A stretch of 14,145 nucleotides of DNA, from NCBI GenBank assembly GCA_021828225.1, contig JAKASH010000023.1, forward strand, positions 1 to 14,145, in the 5' to 3' direction. The position numbers and the translations under genes were made by a program. The notes under the pieces are model-generated. The model was given only the letters and a program-made list of their open reading frames with translations, had not been told where the DNA came from and did not search any database. Shown piece by piece: positions 8,364 through 14,145 of this stretch. The DNA is from Acidobacteriota bacterium (lineage in GTDB: Bacteria; Acidobacteriota; Terriglobia; UBA7540). Within the stretch, counting starts at the first letter, position 1, and each line of letters opens with the position of its first letter.

Positions 8364-9851
8364 GTGAACGTTCGCGCCCAGGTCTCTATGGTCTTTCACC
8401 TCGACAAGTGCATCGGTTGCCATACCTGTTCGTTGGCTTGCAAGAACCTCTGGACCAGCCGCCCGGGCACCGAATACATGTGGTGGAACAACGTCGAAAC
8501 CAAGCCCGGCACAGGCTATCCGACGCTCTACGAGGACCAAGAGCAGTATGACGGCGGCTGGAAGGTCGAAAAGGGCGAACTGAAACTGCGGCTCAATTCC
8601 CGCGCCGGCGAACTGGTCAATCTCGCCTTCAATCCCCGGCTTCCGTCACTCGACGATTACTACGAGCCCTGGACCTACAAGTACGACGATCTGATCGACG
8701 CGCCGCAGGGCGAAGATCAACCCGTCGCGGCGCCGGTTTCCCTGATCACTGGCAAGGAAATCCAGATCGAAGCGGGGCCGAACTGGGATGACGATCTCGG
8801 CGGCTCGTCCATCTACGCCGCTAACGATCCGAACCTGAAAGGCCTGAGCGACGAGCAGAGGCAGATGCTCTTCGACACCGAGCGCCTCGTCTACTTCTAC
8901 CTTCCACGCATCTGCAACCACTGCGCCAATCCCAGTTGTGTCGCCGCCTGTCCGGCCGGAGCCATCTACAAACGCGGCGAGGATGGCATCGTCCTGGTGA
9001 GTCAGGAAAAATGCATGGGCTGGCGGATGTGCATTTCCGGCTGCCCGTACAAAAAAGTTTATTTCAACTGGGAGACGGGAAAATCGGAAAAGTGCATTCT
9101 TTGCTATCCGCGCCTGGAAACACAGCAGGCCCCGGCCTGCATGCATTCCTGCGTCGGGCGCATCCGCTACCTTGGCCTGGTGCTTTACGATGCCGACCGG
9201 ATCGAGGCAACCGCTAAGCGGCCCGATCACGAATTGGTGGAAGCGCAACGCGAAATGATTCTCGATCCCTTCGATCCGGAAGTGGTGGCGCGCGCCCGGG
9301 AAAATGGCATCGACGACCATCAGATTGAGGCCGCGCGCAAATCGCCGGTTTTTCAGTACGTCAAGCGCTGGCGAATTGCCTTGCCGCTCCATCCGGAATT
9401 TCGCACGTTGCCGATGCTTTTCTACGTCCCGCCGCTGCTGCCTGTGACGGGACTGATGAGCGACGGCGTCTACGACAACTCGGCAGATTTCTTCAGTTCG
9501 CTTGAAAGCGCGCGGCTGCCGCTGCGCTACATGGCGAACCTGTTCACCGCCGGTGACGAAGAGCAAATCGCCGCCGTCTACCGGAAGCTGATCGCGGTGC
9601 GCATTTATAAACGCGCGCAAACCGTCGGCGACATTTCCCACGACCGCGTGGCGAAGACTTTGGAGGAAGCGCGCACCAATCCGGAAGAAATCGAGGAGAT
9701 TTACCACCTCACTTCGCTCGCCGGTTTCGACGAACGGTTTGTGATTCCGCCGTTCTCTCGCGAAGCAGCCATCGAACTCGTTCAGATCACCCAACAACAG
9801 CAGGAGGGCGGCGGTATGGGCTTCCTGCACGGACCGCACCGGGGGCCATAA
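8364..9851 (+). CDS. narH: Respiratory nitrate reductase beta subunit NarH (four Fe-S clusters)
   Basis: A 495-residue iron-sulfur subunit carrying electrons between NarI hemes and the NarG molybdenum site on the cytoplasmic side. Four cysteine groups are visible: Cys16/19/22/26 (CIGCHTCSLAC), Cys184/187/192/196 (CNHCANPSCVAAC), Cys217/223/227 with Trp220 (CMGWRMCISGC), and Cys244/247/259/263. The tryptophan in the third group is the NarH hallmark that yields one [3Fe-4S] cluster besides three [4Fe-4S]. Numbering of groups three and four matches the E. coli protein as I recall it. Start is GTG 8364 with AGGGAGGA about 6 bp upstream, 14 bp after the narG stop. The gene ends 2 bp before narJ. 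The E. coli length is about 512, so this is near normal. Confidence 0.97.
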   Translation: MNVRAQVSMVFHLDKCIGCHTCSLACKNLWTSRPGTEYMWWNNVETKPGTGYPTLYEDQEQYDGGWKVEKGELKLRLNSRAGELVNLAFNPRLPSLDDYYEPWTYKYDDLIDAPQGEDQPVAAPVSLITGKEIQIEAGPNWDDDLGGSSIYAANDPNLKGLSDEQRQMLFDTERLVYFYLPRICNHCANPSCVAACPAGAIYKRGEDGIVLVSQEKCMGWRMCISGCPYKKVYFNWETGKSEKCILCYPRLETQQAPACMHSCVGRIRYLGLVLYDADRIEATAKRPDHELVEAQREMILDPFDPEVVARARENGIDDHQIEAARKSPVFQYVKRWRIALPLHPEFRTLPMLFYVPPLLPVTGLMSDGVYDNSADFFSSLESARLPLRYMANLFTAGDEEQIAAVYRKLIAVRIYKRAQTVGDISHDRVAKTLEEARTNPEEIEEIYHLTSLAGFDERFVIPPFSREAAIELVQITQQQQEGGGMGFLHGPHRGP

Positions 9852-9853
9852 GG

Positions 9854-10438
9854 ATGGTAAAAGTGAACAACGCTTGGAGCGCATTTGCGCAAGCGGTGGA
9901 TTATCCCGCGCCCAGTCTAGACGTCGCACTCGAGGCACTCGTTGAAGCGTGCTCGGCAACGCTCCCCGACGCTGCAACGGAATTCCAGTGTTTTCGCGAC
10001 GAGTGCACACGTTTGGGAATCGCCCGAATGGAGGAGCTGTACACGGCCACCTTCGATTTCGAGACAGACAGCTCTCCCTACGTTGGCTATCAACTCTTCG
10101 GTGAAGATCCCCGTCGCAGCCAATTTATGGCCCAGCTCAAGCAGCGTTTCGTGGAGCATGGCCTTGATCCAGGCGTTGAGCTGCCCGACCACCTGGCATC
10201 CATCTTTCGCTTGCTGGCGGCAGTGCCGGAGGGCGAGGAAGCCGACGAAATTGTTGCCGACTGCCTCGTGCCGGCGCTCGATAAAATGCACGGCGCGCTC
10301 GAAGGCAAGAGCACGCCCTATGCGGGGCTGTTGCGGGGGGTTTCTGTGGTCCTTGAAGAACAGGCAAAGTCCGCATCCGCGCGAAGAGACGTTACATGTC
10401 GACCTTTCTCTTTATCGTCTTCCCCTACGTCGCGGTAA
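9854..10438 (+). CDS. narJ: Nitrate reductase assembly chaperone NarJ
   Basis: A 194-residue protein of the NarJ/TorD/DmsD chaperone family, which binds apo-NarG, helps cofactor insertion and delays membrane docking until the enzyme is mature. The family signature is ELYTATFDFETDSSPYVGYQ followed by an RR-x2-FM helix (residues 61-92) and ELPDHLASIFRLL (109-121). The protein is not part of the final complex. The ATG lies 2 bp after the narH stop with AAGGA overlapping the junction. The last 14 codons overlap narI by 43 bp, and the tail there (VTCRPFSLSSSPTSR) is of low complexity and probably dispensable. Position between narH and narI is standard for nar operons. Confidence 0.92.
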   Translation: MVKVNNAWSAFAQAVDYPAPSLDVALEALVEACSATLPDAATEFQCFRDECTRLGIARMEELYTATFDFETDSSPYVGYQLFGEDPRRSQFMAQLKQRFVEHGLDPGVELPDHLASIFRLLAAVPEGEEADEIVADCLVPALDKMHGALEGKSTPYAGLLRGVSVVLEEQAKSASARRDVTCRPFSLSSSPTSR

Positions 10439-11151
10439 TCCTGGCCATCGGCGTCGGGCTGTACCGCTATTGGACCAACCGCTACAGCTATTCGTCCGTC
10501 TCGTCTCAATTGCTCGAGAATTCGAAGCTGTTCTGGGGTTCGGTGCCATGGCACTACGGCATCACGCTGATTCTGCTCGCGCACCTGTTTGCTTGGCTTT
10601 TCCCCGGCCTGACGGGCTCGATTCTTGGCTACGGCACGCGACTTTTCATTTTCGAAATGGCCGGGCTGGCATTGGCGTTGTTCGCGGCAGTCGGGATCGT
10701 GATTTTGATCGCGCGGCGGCTTGCTCGCGAGTCTCGCGTGCGAGTGGTGACGTCGCCGATGGATTGGATTCTGCTGTTCGTACTGTTGGTACAGGTGCTG
10801 ACCGGTGCGGCTGTGGCGCTCTTCGACAGGTGGGGATCGCACTGGTTCCTCGCCGCGGCAGCGCCTTGGTTGTGGTCCCTGGTCCGCCTGCATCCAGATG
10901 CCTCAACTGTGGCTGCGCTTCCCGCATTGATTCGTTTCCACTTCGCGCTGGGATTCGTAGTGATCCTGCTTTTCCCGTTCACGCGCCTGGTGCATGTCTT
11001 CATGCTCCCGATCTACTACCTCTGGCGGCCCTATCAGGTAGTCGTGTGGAACCAGGACCCTCGGCGGCGACTGGTGTCGGTACCGATGCTGAAAAGCGAA
11101 GCCAGGCTGACCACGCATGCGCAAGCGTCTACCACGGAAAAATCGGAGTAG
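10396..11151 (+). CDS. narI: Respiratory nitrate reductase gamma subunit NarI (diheme cytochrome b)
   Basis: A 251-residue integral membrane protein with five predicted helices that anchors NarGH and takes electrons from quinol at the periplasmic face. Four histidines in the expected places serve as ligands of the two b hemes: His53 and His63 (VPWHYGITLILLAHLFAW) and His182 and His200 (RFHFALGFVVILLFPFTRLVH). Numbering is close to the E. coli protein, where they are 56, 66, 187 and 205. The C-terminus has the usual YYLWRPYQVVVWN segment. The ATG is inside narJ (43-bp overlap), pointing to translational coupling. The next gene begins 6 bp after the TAG. Presence of all four heme ligands argues that direct quinol oxidation, or the reverse reaction, is still possible. 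Confidence 0.95.
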   Translation: MSTFLFIVFPYVAVILAIGVGLYRYWTNRYSYSSVSSQLLENSKLFWGSVPWHYGITLILLAHLFAWLFPGLTGSILGYGTRLFIFEMAGLALALFAAVGIVILIARRLARESRVRVVTSPMDWILLFVLLVQVLTGAAVALFDRWGSHWFLAAAAPWLWSLVRLHPDASTVAALPALIRFHFALGFVVILLFPFTRLVHVFMLPIYYLWRPYQVVVWNQDPRRRLVSVPMLKSEARLTTHAQASTTEKSE

Positions 11152-11157
11152 CTCAAA

Positions 11158-11676
11158 ATGGATGAATTAGAAGCGCAACGAATCGAACCTGCAATCGAGG
11201 ATCCCGAACGACGCCGGTTCTTCGGCAAACTGGGTGTGATTTGCGGATCGATTGCCGGCCTAATCGTTGCGATTCCCGCTATTTCGTTTCTGTTGGGTCT
11301 GCGAAAAGTGCCCCAGCGATGGCGCTCTCTTGGCAGAGTGGATTCTTTCCCGATGGGCCAGACGACGCTCGTTTCCTTTCTCGATCCGTCGCCTCTGCCC
11401 TGGGCCGGTGTAACAGCGAAAACCGCGGCTTGGCTGCGCCGGGAGGCAGACCAAGAGTTCATCGCGTTCTCAATCAACTGCACTCACCTAGGCTGTCCTG
11501 TTCGCTGGTTGCAGGAGGCGGACCTGTTCATGTGCCCCTGCCACGGGGGCGTCTATTACAGTAACGGCACCGTCGCCGCCGGGCCACCACCCAAGCCCTT
11601 GCCGCGGTACCCGGTGCGTGTCCAAGACGGACAAGTCGAAATTCTCACCACTCCTCTTCCGATTAGTGGCAAATGA
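11158..11676 (+). CDS. Rieske [2Fe-2S] protein of a bc-type complex
   Basis: A 172-residue Rieske iron-sulfur protein, the high-potential electron acceptor of a quinol:cytochrome c oxidoreductase. The cluster motifs are complete: CTHLGC (Cys108 and His110 as ligands, Cys113 for the disulfide) and CPCHGG (Cys126 and His129 as ligands, Cys128 for the disulfide). A twin-arginine-like stretch ERRRFFGKLG at about residues 17-26 precedes one hydrophobic helix (about 27-47), matching a Tat-exported, N-terminally anchored protein with the cluster domain in the periplasm. The ATG follows narI by 6 bp; the cytochrome b/c gene follows by 29 bp. Haloarchaeal nar clusters also carry a Rieske and cytochrome b gene, so a link with nitrate respiration has precedent, though there the NarI subunit is not used in the same way. 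Confidence 0.94.
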   Translation: MDELEAQRIEPAIEDPERRRFFGKLGVICGSIAGLIVAIPAISFLLGLRKVPQRWRSLGRVDSFPMGQTTLVSFLDPSPLPWAGVTAKTAAWLRREADQEFIAFSINCTHLGCPVRWLQEADLFMCPCHGGVYYSNGTVAAGPPPKPLPRYPVRVQDGQVEILTTPLPISGK

Positions 11677-11705
11677 ATCCATCCGGAAGGAATGGAACGT
11701 AGGCA

Positions 11706-13142
11706 ATGGGCTGGGCAAAGCGCTTCTGGCTGTGGTTCGACGACTTGACCGGGTTCTCTACAACCTTCGGCCCGGTGTTGAAGCATCCGGTACCGCGTGC
11801 CAAGAAGACCCGCTGGTTCTACGTGTTGGGCAGCGCAACGCTGATCGTCTTCATCGTCCAGGTAATCACAGGCATCGCTCTTTCGAGCTCCTACGTCGCT
11901 GGCTCCGGCCAAGCCTACCAAAGTCTGCAATTCATCACGCAAAACCACCTTGGCCACATCTTGCGCGCGATTCACGATATCGGAGCTTCAGTCATGATCG
12001 TTCTGATCGGACTGCATGCCATTCGTGTTTACCTGATGGGTTCCTACAAGTATCCGCGGCAGATGAACTGGCTCACCGGCGCGGCGCTCCTGCTTCTCAC
12101 GATTCTCATGGCGTTCACTGGCCAGCTTCTGCGCTGGGATCAGAACGGCTTCTGGACGGCGGTTGTGGCAGCCGAACAGGCTGGCAAGACACCGATCATT
12201 GGGCACTGGCTCGCACACTTCATTCTGGCCGGCGATACGGCGGGCGGAGCGACGCTCAGTCGGTTTTTCGCCGCACATGTGTTCTTCATCCCTGCTTGCA
12301 TCTTCCTGGTGCTGGGATTGCACCTCTACCTCGTTCTCCACAATGGCATTTCCGAACCGCCCAAAGGCGGTCAGCCAGTTGATCCCCGCACCTATCGCCG
12401 CTGGTACCAGAGGCTGGTCGAGCGCGAAGGAGTCCCTTTCTGGCCGGATGCGGCATGGCGAGACCTATTCTTCGGGATGCTGGTGGTGATTACGGTCGTC
12501 GTGCTTGCGATCATCATTGGGCCGGCAAAACTGGGCAAGCCACCTGATCCTACGATCATCCAGGCCTCGCCGCGGCCGGATTGGTATTTCTTGTGGTATT
12601 TCGCGCTGCTGACGCTCATCCCCAAGTGGACAGAGCGATGGGTAATCGTGCTGGGCCCGCTGATCTTTGGACTGTTTCTGATCTTCCTGCCACTGATTTC
12701 GCCAAAAGGCGAGCGCAGCCCGCTGCGACGGCCTTGGTCGATTCTGATCGTTGTAACCATTGTTGGCATGATCGGGTATTACACACACATGGGGTTTTTG
12801 GCACCATGGGCCCCGAGACTGGATGCTCAGCCGCTGCCTGCTCAGGTGGTCGGTGCTACCAGTGGGCCAACAGCCGTGGGAGCAAAGCTGTTTCACGACA
12901 AAGGCTGCGAATATTGCCACAAGATTTCCGGATACGGAGGCATCCGTGGGCCAGACCTGACCTACGTTGGAGACCGCCTCACGAGGGATCAGATTGAGAC
13001 AAGAATCTACAGTGGTGCGGCCAACATGCCTTCGTATGCAAAAATCCTTACGCCTGAAGAGTTGAACAATCTTCTGGCGTTTCTCACTTCTCGTCATAGG
13101 CTCACAATCACGACGTCACAAACCAGGACAGCGCCCAAGTAG
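11706..13142 (+). CDS. Fused cytochrome b (b6 + subunit IV) with C-terminal cytochrome c domain
   Basis: A 478-residue protein joining all parts of a bc core except Rieske. Residues about 1-215 are cytochrome b6-like with heme ligands His90/His104 and His191/His206; the 14-residue gap in the second pair is the b6f-type spacing. Residues about 250-365 are subunit IV-like with the Qo motif PDWY (291-294). I count seven helices, which puts the C-terminus in the periplasm. There, residues about 385-463 form a monoheme cytochrome c (Cys401, Cys404, His405; Met441 in NMPSYAKIL as likely axial ligand). No cysteine occurs in the N-terminal 60 residues, so the extra covalent heme c of b6f/Bacillus complexes is not expected. 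A CGGAAGGA stretch lies 12-20 bp before the ATG. It should oxidise quinol and pass electrons to its own heme c. Confidence 0.94.
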   Translation: MGWAKRFWLWFDDLTGFSTTFGPVLKHPVPRAKKTRWFYVLGSATLIVFIVQVITGIALSSSYVAGSGQAYQSLQFITQNHLGHILRAIHDIGASVMIVLIGLHAIRVYLMGSYKYPRQMNWLTGAALLLLTILMAFTGQLLRWDQNGFWTAVVAAEQAGKTPIIGHWLAHFILAGDTAGGATLSRFFAAHVFFIPACIFLVLGLHLYLVLHNGISEPPKGGQPVDPRTYRRWYQRLVEREGVPFWPDAAWRDLFFGMLVVITVVVLAIIIGPAKLGKPPDPTIIQASPRPDWYFLWYFALLTLIPKWTERWVIVLGPLIFGLFLIFLPLISPKGERSPLRRPWSILIVVTIVGMIGYYTHMGFLAPWAPRLDAQPLPAQVVGATSGPTAVGAKLFHDKGCEYCHKISGYGGIRGPDLTYVGDRLTRDQIETRIYSGAANMPSYAKILTPEELNNLLAFLTSRHRLTITTSQTRTAPK

Positions 13143-13160
13143 CTTAGAAACCCCATGCAT

Positions 13161-13226
13161 CCTGTGGAAGGATCACACAGCTTGCGCCTCCTGAAAATCG
13201 TCGACGCGATTGGTACCCAATGTCGA
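13161..13226. other. Two small hairpins downstream of the operon
   Basis: CTGTG (13162-13166) can pair with CACAG (13176-13180) around a 9-nt loop. Further on, TCGAC (13201-13205) pairs with GTCGA (13222-13226) and ATTGG (13209-13213) with CCAAT (13217-13221), leaving a 3-nt bulge and a 3-nt loop. Read on the - strand, the second hairpin is followed by CGATTTTC, so it might act as a weak terminator for the convergent DUF932 gene. No open reading frame of note occurs in 13143-13312. Confidence 0.3.
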
Positions 13227-13227
13227 G

Positions 13228-13272
13228 AGGGCGGCCGAGGCAATTCTTGTCTGTCCCGGCCGCCCTGTTTTT
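13228..13272 (+). terminator. Intrinsic terminator of the nar-bc operon
   Basis: A perfect 10-bp GC-rich stem, AGGGCGGCCG at 13228-13237 pairing with CGGCCGCCCT at 13257-13266, encloses a 19-nt loop. One G and then five T residues follow at 13268-13272. It lies 86 bp after the stop of the cytochrome b/c gene. The T-run is only on the right side, so it serves + strand transcription. Confidence 0.85.
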
Positions 13273-13312
13273 CATTTCGGCGAAGACCTGCTTCATCGCG
13301 GTTCTGGTGCCG

Positions 13313-14047
13313 CTAGTTCAAACCGGCAGTCGCCAGGTCAAGGAACGAACCGAGCCTTGCGGTTGCCTTAAACTGCGGAATCGGGTCGAGTTCTTTGAAT
13401 GCGCTCGTGAACGCATTGGAGAGACTCCACGTCGTTCTCGGAGCGAATTCCTCGATCTGCGGATTGAAATACAGGTCATGCACGCGTCGTGCCAGGTGTC
13501 TGGCGACGTCCAACCCGCCCTCGACGAACGCCCGGTAAATGACCAGTTTCGCTGTCTCATCCTGAAGGCGGGTTCCCTTCCACGCCTCGACCTGTTTCCT
13601 CATCGGTTGGAAGTTCCGCTGCATGCGGTCCACGCCGACAGCAAGGATGTCGACGAGGCTCAGGTGCTTGGTGTGCTTGGCGAGCACGGGTGTGAAATCC
13701 CCGTAGAACGCCATATTGTCACAAACCAAGACACGATAACCTACTGTAAGCGCAAGCCGCATGGATTTGTCGTTGGAGTTTCGGACGCCGACGGAAAATC
13801 GGCATCCGTCGAAGGTGGTTTCGAGGTCGAGGACACCGAACAACTTCATGCCATCGCCTGAAACCGCGTATTCTTCCCGCATCACCGAGATCTGCCGGAA
13901 ACTCAGGGTTTCGACCAGGGCTCCGACGATTTCGTGATGTGGGATGGGTTGGTGAGTGAGGCTTGCTGGAGGCGTCGAAATCCCCTTCAATTCTTCACGG
14001 GTGATCTTCGAACTCCCGCAGTGAGCCAACAGCTGAGACTGCTCCAT
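13313..14047 (-). CDS. DUF932 domain protein (phage/plasmid-like family)
   Basis: A 244-residue protein on the opposite strand, convergent with the operon. The segments SQLLAHCGSSKITREEL near the start, GVRNSNDKSMRLALTVGYRVLVCDNMAF in the middle (given in parts: GVRNSNDKSMRL, then VGYRVLVCDNMAF) and WSLSNAFTSAFKELDPIPQF near the end are typical of DUF932 proteins, which occur on plasmids, in phages and in many bacterial chromosomes and have no established activity. The start at 14047 is chosen because AAAGGAGAA lies just upstream and because family members begin close to the SQLLAHCG motif. The frame stays open through a GTG at 14113 to the window edge, but that extension is alanine-rich and less likely. 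The end at the TAG (13313-13315) gives the usual C-terminus. No functional tie to nitrate respiration is visible. Confidence 0.85.
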   Translation of the reverse strand: MEQSQLLAHCGSSKITREELKGISTPPASLTHQPIPHHEIVGALVETLSFRQISVMREEYAVSGDGMKLFGVLDLETTFDGCRFSVGVRNSNDKSMRLALTVGYRVLVCDNMAFYGDFTPVLAKHTKHLSLVDILAVGVDRMQRNFQPMRKQVEAWKGTRLQDETAKLVIYRAFVEGGLDVARHLARRVHDLYFNPQIEEFAPRTTWSLSNAFTSAFKELDPIPQFKATARLGSFLDLATAGLN

Positions 14048-14055
14048 CTGTGATG

Positions 14056-14064
14056 TTCTCCTTT
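14056..14064 (-). promoter_or_regulatory. Ribosome binding site deciding the DUF932 start
   Basis: On the - strand AAAGGAGAA ends about 8 bases before the ATG at 14047. It is the strongest Shine-Dalgarno in the window and favours this start over the in-frame GTG at 14113. The rest of the edge region (14065-14145) shows no other feature I can support. Confidence 0.7.
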
Positions 14065-14145
14065 CATTGCAGAGGTTGGCCTCGAACGCCCGTGCGGCCG
14101 CGGCAGCTTGCACACGCGGGTCTTCGGGATTCTTTTCGTGAGGTC

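Noticed and set aside
8646..10010. 454-codon open frame on the - strand opposite narH
   Set aside because: It is antisense to a certain gene in GC-rich DNA, resembles no family and has no ribosome binding site context; a codon-bias shadow.
13220..13861. 213-codon open frame on the + strand opposite the DUF932 gene
   Set aside because: It starts within the terminator stem and runs antisense to a recognisable DUF932 protein.

Overview
The window carries a denitrification-type respiratory locus read almost entirely on the + strand, followed by one unrelated gene on the - strand. Base composition looks GC-rich and even from gene to gene. Protein character suggests a mesophilic Gram-negative-type bacterium: a single-chain cytochrome b/subunit IV/cytochrome c fusion, an NnrS protein, and a DUF932 protein next door. 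Acidobacteriota, NC10/Rokubacteria or a similar deep-branching soil lineage would fit, but this is inference and cannot be settled from the sequence alone.

Left block (1-2999), accessory functions: the 3' end of an NnrS-family membrane protein (NO/nitrosative stress) with a DUF1858-like tail; mobA (guanylyltransferase for the bis-MGD cofactor); an FmdE-family protein with a C-terminal zinc finger but a degenerate N-terminal metal motif; and a ten-helix TDT/SLAC1-like (TehA-type) anion transporter. mobA, the FmdE gene and the transporter overlap and are probably translationally coupled.

A 191-bp gap (3000-3190) holds a perfect TATAAT hexamer. Upstream of it lie an 8-bp direct repeat spaced 21 bp and a 7-bp inverted repeat, so it is a plausible regulated internal promoter.

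Central block (3191-13142), the respiratory machine: a hemerythrin-like di-iron Fe-S repair protein (RIC/YtfE type without the usual N-terminal domain), a membrane-anchored diheme cytochrome c, narG, narH, narJ, narI, a Rieske protein, and a fused cytochrome b-cytochrome c. All eight genes are tightly packed. They end at a strong intrinsic terminator (stem 13228-13266 followed by T5).

Together they encode a cytoplasm-facing molybdenum nitrate reductase (or nitrite oxidoreductase), its chaperone and membrane anchor, a dedicated bc-type quinol:cytochrome c oxidoreductase, two c-type cytochrome carriers, cofactor maturation (MobA), a candidate nitrate/nitrite channel, and two defences against NO by-products. 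The unusual point is the combination of a canonical NarI with a full bc complex and diheme cytochrome c in one run of genes.

Right edge (13313-14047, - strand): a DUF932 protein, convergent to the operon and functionally unrelated. No tRNA, rRNA, CRISPR array or insertion sequence was seen.
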